Positions 26,993-34,341 of a stretch of 64,000 nucleotides of DNA are shown here, one piece after another. Within the stretch, counting starts at the first letter, position 1; each line of letters opens with the position of its first letter. The notes under the pieces were generated by a model, which made no database searches, was not told the origin of the DNA, and saw only the letters and a program-made list of their open reading frames with translations. Source of the DNA: RGIG426 sp045639905 (GTDB taxonomy: Bacteria > Bacillota > Clostridia > Oscillospirales > Acutalibacteraceae); contig JAZUDZ010000054.1 in the NCBI GenBank assembly GCA_045639905.1, positions 5,803-69,802 of the forward strand, given 5' to 3'. The translations under genes and the position numbers were made by a program.

Positions 26993-27646
26993 TCACTCTG
27001 TTTCGGCGCTGTTTGTTTGATTGCGTTTTTTGAACATCCGGTAGCTTCCGACAAGAAGGGCCACAAACGTAACCAGCGGAAGCACCACACCGACGGCTAT
27101 ATACCGGGATGTAATCAGCATGTTATAAATCGAGTGGTAAATAACGGCAATGGAAAGTGCCGCCAATGTGCCGGAGAAGAACACGGCCTTTTCCGTGATA
27201 ACCGTCCGCATGGCAAGACCCACAATCAAGGTGCAAACGCCGTGCAGAACCCCGGCTCCTATGGCCCGCAAAACCGCATAGCCAAAAGAAACCGTACTCG
27301 TTTCCATCAGCACACACACATTTTCCATGGTGGCAAAACCGACGCCGATTGCCAAAGCATATTCCGCCAGTTCCTGCCCCTTGGGACGAAGTAAGAAGGA
27401 AATAAAGACAATGGGAATGGCTTTGGCAATTTCCTCCACGAGTGGTGCAAAGTTCACCGCCACCATTTGCTGATCCAGTTGATACACGTTTGTCAGAAGG
27501 CCATTGATTTCTCCCGAAAGCACACACACAAACATACCGGCCATGAGAAAGCCACATAACATACGGGACCGTCCCTTAAAGACCAACAGCATCATACTCA
27601 TGGGGATCATCAAACAAATAAACATCGTCAGATTCATGTTTTCCAT
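26993..27646 (-). CDS. PrsW-family glutamic intramembrane protease
   Basis: The 217-residue protein has about seven transmembrane helices and the PrsW active-site pattern: PLVEEIAKA (Glu71-Glu72), GFATMEN (Glu108-Asn109), a histidine in AGVLHGVCT and another in IYHSIYN. PrsW proteases cut membrane-embedded substrates such as anti-sigma factors. The gene overlaps its upstream neighbour by 13 bp and is followed 57 bp later by the single-pass GLUG protein, an obvious candidate substrate. The start at 27646 has an AAGGGGG ribosome site. Catalytic residues appear complete. Confidence 0.85.
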   Translation of the reverse strand: MENMNLTMFICLMIPMSMMLLVFKGRSRMLCGFLMAGMFVCVLSGEINGLLTNVYQLDQQMVAVNFAPLVEEIAKAIPIVFISFLLRPKGQELAEYALAIGVGFATMENVCVLMETSTVSFGYAVLRAIGAGVLHGVCTLIVGLAMRTVITEKAVFFSGTLAALSIAVIYHSIYNMLITSRYIAVGVVLPLVTFVALLVGSYRMFKKRNQTNSAETE

Positions 27647-28284
27647 TTGGCTGCCCCCTTTCGACAGAACATGACCATCAAGGCCATAACGACGGCGGAC
27701 AGAACATCCAGCGACAGACCCACTAAGACACGGGCATGTAATAAGATGTAAGCGATGGAAATCGCATATTCCAGCAAAACCAAAAGCGCAATCGGACGAA
27801 CGGCTCCGGCACGTGCGTCCTCTTTCCCGAATGCGGCGAGCTGCCTACACTCATAATAGGAATCCACAATTGGCGGAAGAAGAATCGCACAGGTCAGAAC
27901 CGGGGTCAAAACCGGATTGGTTTGTGCAGACAACACGGCACACAAAACAACCAGGCCCATGAAAATAACCGAAACCAGAACAGCCGGAATACAAATCTTT
28001 GTTTGTCCCTTGTCAAACAGAACTTTATTCAAGATTCGCGAGGCTGTCAAGAAGGCACAGAAGCATCCGAAGATACCGATCAAACGAACCGAAACCACCG
28101 CATCCTCAGCATCGGTCAGTACATCAACGATGACCCAAAGCTCTTCCAAAGCATAACAGCCGACGGCACTGATAATCGTTCTGAAATACAGAGGAGAATC
28201 GGTCATAAAGACCGTAATCAGTCCGTAAACAAAACCGATTACCGAAATGCCGAAAGCAATGCTTTCAAACAGCAATACATTCAT
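27634..28284 (-). CDS. Multi-pass membrane protein, function unknown
   Basis: The 216-residue protein has six to seven predicted transmembrane helices and no motif I recognise. A cytoplasmic loop (YYECRQLAAFGKEDARAG) and the charged end KGAAKWKT are the only long polar parts. It overlaps the PrsW-like gene by 13 bp, so the two are translated together and may form a membrane complex. An AAGGGG ribosome site and a promoter with nearby palindromes lie upstream. Confidence 0.7.
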   Translation of the reverse strand: MNVLLFESIAFGISVIGFVYGLITVFMTDSPLYFRTIISAVGCYALEELWVIVDVLTDAEDAVVSVRLIGIFGCFCAFLTASRILNKVLFDKGQTKICIPAVLVSVIFMGLVVLCAVLSAQTNPVLTPVLTCAILLPPIVDSYYECRQLAAFGKEDARAGAVRPIALLVLLEYAISIAYILLHARVLVGLSLDVLSAVVMALMVMFCRKGAAKWKT

Positions 28285-28301
28285 GTTGTCGCCCCTTCCA
28301 T

Positions 28302-28346
28302 ATGTATATACATTTTTATTATACCATCATTTTATGATTTATGAAA
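28302..28346 (-). promoter_or_regulatory. Promoter with nearby palindromes, membrane-protease operon
   Basis: An extended -10 TGGTATAAT (TATAAT at 28318-28323) is preceded at 17 bp by a weak -35 (TTTCAT). The spacer contains the inverted repeat ATCAT-AAA-ATGAT, and a perfect 12-bp palindrome ATGTATATACAT (28302-28313) covers the expected start point. Either could be an operator, perhaps for the adjacent XRE regulator. Confidence 0.5.
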
Positions 28347-28367
28347 CCACAGCAACAAAAAAAAGAA

Positions 28368-29018
28368 TCAGTCACGTGTTTTAGGCATTCCACGCTCAAG
28401 TAACAACAAAGGATCACAGGCAAGAGCACGAGCCAAAGCAATCACATATTCTGCCCTTGCCTTGTTGATGTCTTTTTGTCCCTGTTCATACTGCTGAATG
28501 GTTCGAATCGGAATTCCGGTTAGAGAAGCCAGTTCCCGCTGAGTCAGGCCCGCGGCGACTCGTTTCCGCTTTAGGTTTGTCTGTTTCTTCCTCAAAACAT
28601 AGATTTCGGACATTCGGTCACAGAACTGACATATGTCCATTTCGTGGTACGGGAAATACATACCTCGTACCTCCTCTACGGAAATGAACTCCGTTATCTC
28701 CGAAAAAGTAAGGCATGTCTTCCACTGGAAATATGCCAAAGCCCAACCGACCCAGTATTCTTCACTTTTTTCTTCTGAAAAAAATGGGTTTGGGTATTCC
28801 TGTTTTCTGTCCGTCACCATCAAAGCCAGCTCTACACCGGACCTGCCGGCAAGTACCGACACATCTCCATATTCAAATTGCCCGGACACCGGAGAAGCAA
28901 GAAACAATTCCCAAAATGAGACAAGGTCAACCTGCAAACCGTATACCCCGTAGTCGAGCATTCTGCCGAGAGCGGTTCTTGCCTTTTCAAGATAGATTTT
29001 GTCATAGGCATTCATCAT
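28368..29018 (-). CDS. XRE-family DNA-binding protein with novel N-terminal domain
   Basis: The 216-residue protein carries a C-terminal helix-turn-helix of the lambda-repressor type (about 148-205; LKRKRVAAGLTQRELASLTG, then IPIRTIQQYEQGQK). The N-terminal 140 residues, with WELFLASP, EEYWVGWALAYFQW and HEMDICQFCDRM, form a domain I cannot name; it may sense a protein or ligand. The gene has its own promoter carrying a palindromic operator, so it is probably autorepressed, and it may control the membrane-protease operon 84 bp downstream. Confidence 0.8.
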   Translation of the reverse strand: MMNAYDKIYLEKARTALGRMLDYGVYGLQVDLVSFWELFLASPVSGQFEYGDVSVLAGRSGVELALMVTDRKQEYPNPFFSEEKSEEYWVGWALAYFQWKTCLTFSEITEFISVEEVRGMYFPYHEMDICQFCDRMSEIYVLRKKQTNLKRKRVAAGLTQRELASLTGIPIRTIQQYEQGQKDINKARAEYVIALARALACDPLLLLERGMPKTRD

Positions 29019-29050
29019 CTGGTCGCCCCTTTTCTTTTGCCGTTTTCTAG

Positions 29051-29079
29051 ACTATACTCCCAAAGGAGTATAGAGTCAA
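29051..29079 (-). promoter_or_regulatory. Promoter with built-in palindromic operator (XRE gene)
   Basis: The -35 TTGACT (29074-29079) and -10 TATAGT (29051-29056) are exactly 17 bp apart. The perfect inverted repeat CTATACTCC-TTTG-GGAGTATAG (29052-29073) fills the spacer and enters the -10. A dimer bound there would exclude RNA polymerase, fitting autorepression by the XRE protein. Confidence 0.8.
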
Positions 29080-29080
29080 T

Positions 29081-29122
29081 AAAAAAAGACACCGTGAAAA
29101 GCATTTCTGCCATTCACGGTGT
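29081..29122 (-). terminator. Intrinsic terminator of the Cys/His-repeat dockerin gene
   Basis: Arms ACACCGTGAA and TTCACGGTGT (29089-29098 and 29113-29122) close a 14-nt loop, followed on the minus strand by seven T residues that directly abut the next promoter's -35 box. Confidence 0.85.
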
Positions 29123-29138
29123 TCATTCTCTGAAAGGG

Positions 29139-32100
29139 TTACGCGCCAAGTCTCATGATGAGCCCTGCCAAGAACTTACGAAGCATTAAGACATCCTTCA
29201 TATCAAGAGATTTGTCTTCGTTTACATCGGCATTGGCCAAGTCAACCGTATCGGCCAGGCCTGCCAAATATTTACGCATAAGCAGGACATCCTTCATGTC
29301 AATGTTTCCGTCATCATTTGCATCGCCCAAATACGTTCCGGACTCTTCCAGCTGGACGCGAATCAGCATAATTTGGAAATCCTGTACATCGGCACCCGGG
29401 CAATCGGCATAATGGGACTGGAGGTTAAAGACGATATAATCATCGCCCTGTTCAAACAGCTGCACCTCCAGTACGCTGCGGCCCTCGCTGTCCAGGAACT
29501 TCGTAGACATGGACCAGTCCTCAGACATACCCTCAATATCCACTCCGTTTTGCATCAAAACCGTTATATCCTGAATCACATCGAGAGATTCCACCGTAAG
29601 GAGTTCTCCGCCTTTAATGTTCGTATACTCTCTGTTTCCGATACGAAGATCAACCGTTGTCTCCTGCGGCTCGGGACCCGGATTTTCATTTACGTGGCCG
29701 CACTCGTCACAAACGGGTCCATCGGTATGCGGTGTGGGATTTCCATACTCGCCGCACCCGTTTATGCACAAGTAGCTGTGCGTTTCTCCGTTTTCATCGT
29801 CTTTACAGGCCCCGGTGAAGCTATGCTCCAATTTGGACCCCGTATCGACAATCGTATCGGTCACATTGCAGCCTGCATGGTCACAGTGGGCGGTCTTTGT
29901 GCCGTCCTCCAAACAGGTGGCATTGTTGTCCGATACATAATTTGTGAACTTATGTCCAAGCTTACTGCCTTCATCCACAACGGTGTCGGTTGCATCACAG
30001 CCGGCATGGTCACAATGGGCGGTCTTTGTACCATCCTCCAAACAGGTGGCATTGTTGTCCGATACATAATTCGTGAACTTATGTCCAAGCTTACTGCCTT
30101 CATCGACAATGGTATTGGTTGCATCGCAGCCCGCATGGTTGCAATGGGCGATTTTATGACCGTCCTCTGTACAGGTAGCGTCATTCAGGGACTCATAAAC
30201 CGTAAATTGGTGCCCGAGTTTACTGCCTTCGTCAATAATCGTATCGGTCACATCGCAGCCCGCATGATTGCAGTGGGCCGTTTTTGTGCCGTCTTCCAAA
30301 CAGGTGGCGTTTCCGTCGGATATGTAATTTGTGAACTCATGTCCAAGTTTACTGCCTTCGTCGGCAACGGTATCGGTTACATCGCAGCCTATATGATTGC
30401 AGTGCGCCGTCTTCGTACCGTCCTCGAGACACGTGGCGTTTCCGTCGGATATGTAATTTGTGAACTCGTGCCCAAGTTTACTGCCTTCGTCGGTGACGGT
30501 ATCGGTTGCATCACAACCTATATGATAGCAATGCGCCGTCTTCGTACCATCCTCGAGACACGTGGCGTTTCCGTCGGACACATAGTGTGTAAAATCATGG
30601 CCAAGCTTGGGTACAATATAAAGCGGGAGATTCTCTTTGTAAATTTCATTTTCTCCCTCCTCATCTTCAAAAGCCGCACCACATTCGCTGCAGCGATAGA
30701 AAGCGACTGAAACACCGTCTTCGGTACAGGTGGCCTCTTTGACCGACTGTAAAACGAGAGCATGATCGGCCACCGTATAGACTGTCTCCGTGCCGAATGT
30801 CGATTCGACCACACGGCATCCCGTTTGAGCCACAACCTCTCCGCTGAAAGTAAAGGTGCCCAAATCCAGATGGAACGATTCCCCTACATCCATGTAAACG
30901 GTTTCGCTGTTGTCGGAAAGAAGATAAATCTTCTGCGTCGGCTGCACGGCGACGGCGGAAGTCAGATACACATAGCCGATTTCGTCGACTTTCACAGCCG
31001 CCTTTTGTATCTTTACATACGGCACACGCCCCGTGTTATACGCCGTAATGGTCGTATCGCTGAGGGCATCTGCCGTAAAGCCTGTCAAAATGGCGCTGTC
31101 GCTGTCCAAGGTTACGGTCACACTGTATTTATCATCTTGGTGACCACCGATGCCGGTCGCGTTTTTTCCGTATGCATCAATAACGGCACCGCTGATTTTC
31201 ACTTCTCCGCAAGCGCATCCCACACCATAACCGGAGCCGATACCGGCAGCATAGTTGCCGCTTTTTGCGGAAATCCGGCCACCTTCAATGGTAATGCCCG
31301 TACAAGTCGAGCCGTTGTATCCGGAGCCGATACCGGCAGCATAGTTGCCGCCCTGGGCGGAAATCTCACCGCCCGTGATTACAATCGGTCCGCAGGGTGA
31401 TCCGTTTCCGCCGCCGATGCCGGCGCCGTATTGGGAGTTCGCTGCGTTCACCGTACCGCCTAAAATGGAAATCCCATCACACCCGGCGTTTTCTCCGTGT
31501 CCGGCGCCAATACCGGCAGCACCGTTTTTCCCGTTTGCCGTCACCATCCCGTTTTGAATGGTAATCACCCCGACGGAAGAATTTCCGTTACCGGCACCGA
31601 TGCCACAAGCGTTGGAGCCTCCCGTCGCGGTGACTTCACCGCCATAGATGGTAATGTTTCCGGACTCAGCCGTATTCGAACCGGAAGTGGCTCCCGCGCC
31701 GATACCGGCAGCGCCGGCTCCTCCGGTCACTTCCACAAATCCACCGTAAATGTTGACGGCTCCGTTCACCGTATCCAGGCTGCCGCCGATGCCGGCAGCA
31801 CCATCTTCCAACGAATCCGGATTCGGAACAACCAACCGGCCAACCGTTTCGCCGGTTGACTGCGCATAAATACTGAGGGTGGCGTTCTCGTCAACCGAAA
31901 TCCCTTTCACCGGCACTGCCTGTCCATAGTCTGCCAAAATCAGCATCAAATCACCGTAAACGGTCAAACGGTCATAAAAATACAGGAACTCGTCTACCAC
32001 AACACAGGTACTTTTCCCTGCTTCGCCCCAGGAAACGTCTTCCTCTTTTGCCGTCGTATATGTGCTGACGGTCTGCTCGATTCCATTCTCGTCCAGATAC

Positions 32101-32189
32101 GAAACCGGCTCCGCCGCCAACGAAAAAATCGGGGAAACGGAAAGGAATACGCAGGCAACCAGCATAACGGCTAAAATGCGTTTGATCAT
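29139..32189 (-). CDS. Secreted dockerin protein with glycine-rich beta repeats and Cys/His repeats
   Basis: From the ATG at 32189 (GAGG upstream) the protein has 1016 residues: a signal peptide (MIKRILAVMLVACVFLSVSP), then about ten short repeats of the type GAAGIGAG..ITIYGGEVTATGG (about 90-350) that suggest a beta-helix. Six 43-residue repeats with the core ATCLEDGTKTAHC.H.GC come next, then a cohesin-like or carbohydrate-binding-like beta domain (about 860-945), and a type I dockerin (GDANDDGNIDMKD and ADVNEDKSLDMKD). In the second calcium loop Lys replaces the usual Gly. No enzyme domain is seen. It follows the STAS gene by 82 bp with a terminator and no clear promoter between, so expression may be read-through from the signalling operon. 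Confidence 0.85.
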   Translation of the reverse strand: MIKRILAVMLVACVFLSVSPIFSLAAEPVSYLDENGIEQTVSTYTTAKEEDVSWGEAGKSTCVVVDEFLYFYDRLTVYGDLMLILADYGQAVPVKGISVDENATLSIYAQSTGETVGRLVVPNPDSLEDGAAGIGGSLDTVNGAVNIYGGFVEVTGGAGAAGIGAGATSGSNTAESGNITIYGGEVTATGGSNACGIGAGNGNSSVGVITIQNGMVTANGKNGAAGIGAGHGENAGCDGISILGGTVNAANSQYGAGIGGGNGSPCGPIVITGGEISAQGGNYAAGIGSGYNGSTCTGITIEGGRISAKSGNYAAGIGSGYGVGCACGEVKISGAVIDAYGKNATGIGGHQDDKYSVTVTLDSDSAILTGFTADALSDTTITAYNTGRVPYVKIQKAAVKVDEIGYVYLTSAVAVQPTQKIYLLSDNSETVYMDVGESFHLDLGTFTFSGEVVAQTGCRVVESTFGTETVYTVADHALVLQSVKEATCTEDGVSVAFYRCSECGAAFEDEEGENEIYKENLPLYIVPKLGHDFTHYVSDGNATCLEDGTKTAHCYHIGCDATDTVTDEGSKLGHEFTNYISDGNATCLEDGTKTAHCNHIGCDVTDTVADEGSKLGHEFTNYISDGNATCLEDGTKTAHCNHAGCDVTDTIIDEGSKLGHQFTVYESLNDATCTEDGHKIAHCNHAGCDATNTIVDEGSKLGHKFTNYVSDNNATCLEDGTKTAHCDHAGCDATDTVVDEGSKLGHKFTNYVSDNNATCLEDGTKTAHCDHAGCNVTDTIVDTGSKLEHSFTGACKDDENGETHSYLCINGCGEYGNPTPHTDGPVCDECGHVNENPGPEPQETTVDLRIGNREYTNIKGGELLTVESLDVIQDITVLMQNGVDIEGMSEDWSMSTKFLDSEGRSVLEVQLFEQGDDYIVFNLQSHYADCPGADVQDFQIMLIRVQLEESGTYLGDANDDGNIDMKDVLLMRKYLAGLADTVDLANADVNEDKSLDMKDVLMLRKFLAGLIMRLGA
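29835..30608 (-). repeat. Six exact-length 129-bp tandem repeats (43 residues each)
   Basis: Each unit begins KLGH.FT.Y.S..ATC and ends DTI.DEGS, with two cysteines and two histidines in C.H.GC spacing. All six are exactly 43 codons with no indels; the array spans 774 bp. The fourth unit is the most divergent (FTVYESLNDATCTEDGHK). The spacing suggests a metal-binding or disulfide-stabilised module. The same repeat style occurs in other clostridial surface proteins. Confidence 0.9.
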
Positions 32190-32225
32190 TTTTATATCCT
32201 CATTTCGTTCAAAAAGTTTTCTAAA

Positions 32226-32264
32226 CAAAAAAAAGACCGAGAACAGTGGTTGGCTGTTCTCGGT
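32226..32264 (-). terminator. Intrinsic terminator after the STAS gene
   Basis: An 11-bp perfect stem ACCGAGAACAG/CTGTTCTCGGT with a 7-nt loop is followed by C and eight T residues on the minus strand. Confidence 0.88.
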
Positions 32265-32271
32265 ATCCTTC

Positions 32272-32568
32272 TTATTCGATCGTCAAAATGCCGGAGAATC
32301 CGGTAATATCGAAAACTTCCATGATTTCGGGTTTCACCTGACGGATTACCATCTTGCCCTGTTTGTTCATAAGTTTCTGAGCGGACAAAAGCACGCGAAG
32401 ACCTGCAGAAGAAACATAATCCAGATTCTCAAAATCAAAAATCAAGGACGTAACATCGGCCGTATCTTCGTTCACAACGGCTTCCAGCTGCGGAGCGGTG
32501 GTGGTGTCCAGTCTGCCGGACAGAGTCAAAGTCAATTCAGCATCATTTTTGTTCTTTAAAATTTCCAT
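32272..32568 (-). CDS. STAS-domain anti-sigma factor antagonist
   Basis: The 98-residue protein is a single STAS domain of the SpoIIAA/RsbV type. The phosphorylatable serine lies in DYVSSAGLRVLL (about 51-62), preceded by the DFENL strand. In partner switching, the unphosphorylated form binds a kinase/anti-sigma factor and frees its partner. It is the last gene of the operon whose first gene supplies a PP2C phosphatase and an RsbW-like kinase domain. A ribosome site AAAGGAGAG precedes the ATG. The downstream target (sigma factor or other) is not in the window. Confidence 0.92.
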   Translation of the reverse strand: MEILKNKNDAELTLTLSGRLDTTTAPQLEAVVNEDTADVTSLIFDFENLDYVSSAGLRVLLSAQKLMNKQGKMVIRQVKPEIMEVFDITGFSGILTIE

Positions 32569-32585
32569 GGTTTTTTACTCTCCTT

Positions 32586-33761
32586 TTAATATGCAAGATT
32601 GTCTAAGCGAGTCAGTCGCTCTTCAATTTCTTTTACGTAATATGCGAGTTGCTGCTTGCCTTCCTCGCTGTCCAGTGCGCCGCGGCGAATGCTGCGACGA
32701 AGCAGCCTTGTGTATCCGACCACAATGGCCTTATCTTCTTTTTCCTTGAGAACATTCGGATCGTCCGTTTCAAAATACCGTTTCAAAATCTCGTTCCAAA
32801 TGTACTGTCCGGTTTCGAAAGAAAATCCTTGGAACTTTTCGATAATGGAGTGATCCAAAACCGAGAAGCCGACATAAGCGTTGTACACCGAACCCATTTC
32901 AAAGACCGGATTACCGTAAGCCAGCGTGTCCATGTCAATGAGCAGCGTCTCCCCGTTTTGCACCATAACGTTCTTGGTGTGATAATCACCGTGAAGCATC
33001 GTGTGGCTGTCCGGGATGGCTTCAAACAAAGCCTTCAGCTTATTCCAAAGTCCTTCTTCCAAATACGGCTTCAGGAAATCGACCCAGTCGATCGCCACAT
33101 CCTTCATGCAAGGCATCTCATTTTCGGAAACCGGGGTGGAATGAATCTGCTTCATCAGATCGACAAACGTCTGAATCTGCGTATCAATGCTGTCCGGGTC
33201 CGCCAAAATAAGCTTGGTCAGGGATTTGGCGTTCAGCAGTTCGAAAACCGAACCGTAAGACTCGCCAACCTTGACAACGTCATAGGAAATGGCGGTCGGA
33301 ATACCTTTGACAAATGCCGTTCGGGCCAGCTCCTGCTCCCGTTTGATATCCGAGAGGTCAATGCCGGGACGATAGGCCTTGATGATGGTTTCGGGATCCA
33401 ATCGGTACACTGTACCGTTGGCACCCACACCGATAACCTCGCATCCGTCAACAGAAACCTGACGGAACGCTTTTTCGATGGGAATCAATTCCGAAAAGCC
33501 GGTCATTTCGAAAATTTCATACACTTCCGGCGATACACCGATAATGCGCAGCGTGTCGTTTGTCTTTCGCAAACGAAGCACCACACGAAGTCCGGCGCTG
33601 GAAATGTATTCCAGTTCCGAAGCATCACAGATCACCGTTTCGGGACTGCACTCTTCCATTTTGGCGATTATCTGGGCTTCCACGTCTCCGGCGTTGTTCG
33701 CATCCAAACGCCCCTTCATCAGAATGACCAGTTCTTTGCCGTTTTCTTTAAATTCAATCAT
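32586..33761 (-). CDS. STAS domain fused to an aminoglycoside-phosphotransferase-like kinase
   Basis: The 391-residue protein has an N-terminal STAS domain (1 to about 92, with EYISSAGLRVVLRL holding the phospho-serine site) and a C-terminal APH-like kinase. The kinase has a nucleotide loop GVGANGTVYRL, the lysine strand IIKAYRPG, the catalytic loop LHGDYHTKNVMV and the metal site LIDMDTLAYGNP. It probably phosphorylates a small molecule or protein. I chose the ATG at 33761 because the longer frame starts at a TTG inside the GGGGAGG ribosome site; this start overlaps the HD gene by 8 bp. Kinase with STAS in one chain suggests that kinase output is gated by partner switching. Confidence 0.85.
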   Translation of the reverse strand: MIEFKENGKELVILMKGRLDANNAGDVEAQIIAKMEECSPETVICDASELEYISSAGLRVVLRLRKTNDTLRIIGVSPEVYEIFEMTGFSELIPIEKAFRQVSVDGCEVIGVGANGTVYRLDPETIIKAYRPGIDLSDIKREQELARTAFVKGIPTAISYDVVKVGESYGSVFELLNAKSLTKLILADPDSIDTQIQTFVDLMKQIHSTPVSENEMPCMKDVAIDWVDFLKPYLEEGLWNKLKALFEAIPDSHTMLHGDYHTKNVMVQNGETLLIDMDTLAYGNPVFEMGSVYNAYVGFSVLDHSIIEKFQGFSFETGQYIWNEILKRYFETDDPNVLKEKEDKAIVVGYTRLLRRSIRRGALDSEEGKQQLAYYVKEIEERLTRLDNLAY

Positions 33762-34335
33762 TCGGTTTTTTCGCCTCCCCAAATGTTAGTGGTATCAGTG
33801 CGACATATTCCTGATAGGCGACTGTGTTTCCGAGTTCTTCCTTTACGTATTCCGCAACACTTTCATAGTACCAGGCCTGCATGGCCGGGTCTTTTTGATG
33901 AAGACAGTCCAGGAAGGAATACCCCTGTTCCACATAGGCCCGGTGGAACGACCGAAGATTGGAAAGCTTATCCGCCAGCCACATAATCTTCGTGTCCACA
34001 TTGGGGGTGTATTTCAGCATCAGCAAGGAGTCTTCCTTGCGCTGCATCCATGTTTCTTCTTCCGGCCTGTCCCCCAGCTTGTCCTCACTTTCGCTCTGGA
34101 CAAGTGCGGCAACGCGAGGGCCGAACTTGTCGCGGATTTCTTCCGCCAGCACACCGCAGTCTTCAATGGTATCGTGCAAAATACCCGCCGCAATGACCTC
34201 CGGATCGGTGGTCATGGTGGCAATGATATTGGCAACCTCTACCGGATGAAGAATGTACGGAATATCCGACATTTTGCGTCTCTGCCCTTCGTGGGCATGA
34301 ATCGCAAACATCATCGCTTCTTCAATTAGATTCAT
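33754..34335 (-). CDS. HD-domain hydrolase of the small alarmone hydrolase (MESH1-like) type
   Basis: The 193-residue protein matches the HD domain of RelA/SpoT: HAHEGQRRK (13-21), PYILHPVEVA, GILHDTIEDCG with the HD pair near 54-55, and a late ADKLSNLRSFHR. It has no synthetase, TGS or ACT domains, so a stand-alone (p)ppGpp hydrolase is the closest comparison. Lying between the sensor phosphatase and the STAS-kinase, it may link partner switching with stringent signalling or act on another nucleotide. It starts 6 bp after the phosphatase stop. Confidence 0.85.
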   Translation of the reverse strand: MNLIEEAMMFAIHAHEGQRRKMSDIPYILHPVEVANIIATMTTDPEVIAAGILHDTIEDCGVLAEEIRDKFGPRVAALVQSESEDKLGDRPEEETWMQRKEDSLLMLKYTPNVDTKIMWLADKLSNLRSFHRAYVEQGYSFLDCLHQKDPAMQAWYYESVAEYVKEELGNTVAYQEYVALIPLTFGEAKKPND

Positions 34336-34341
34336 TGCTTG

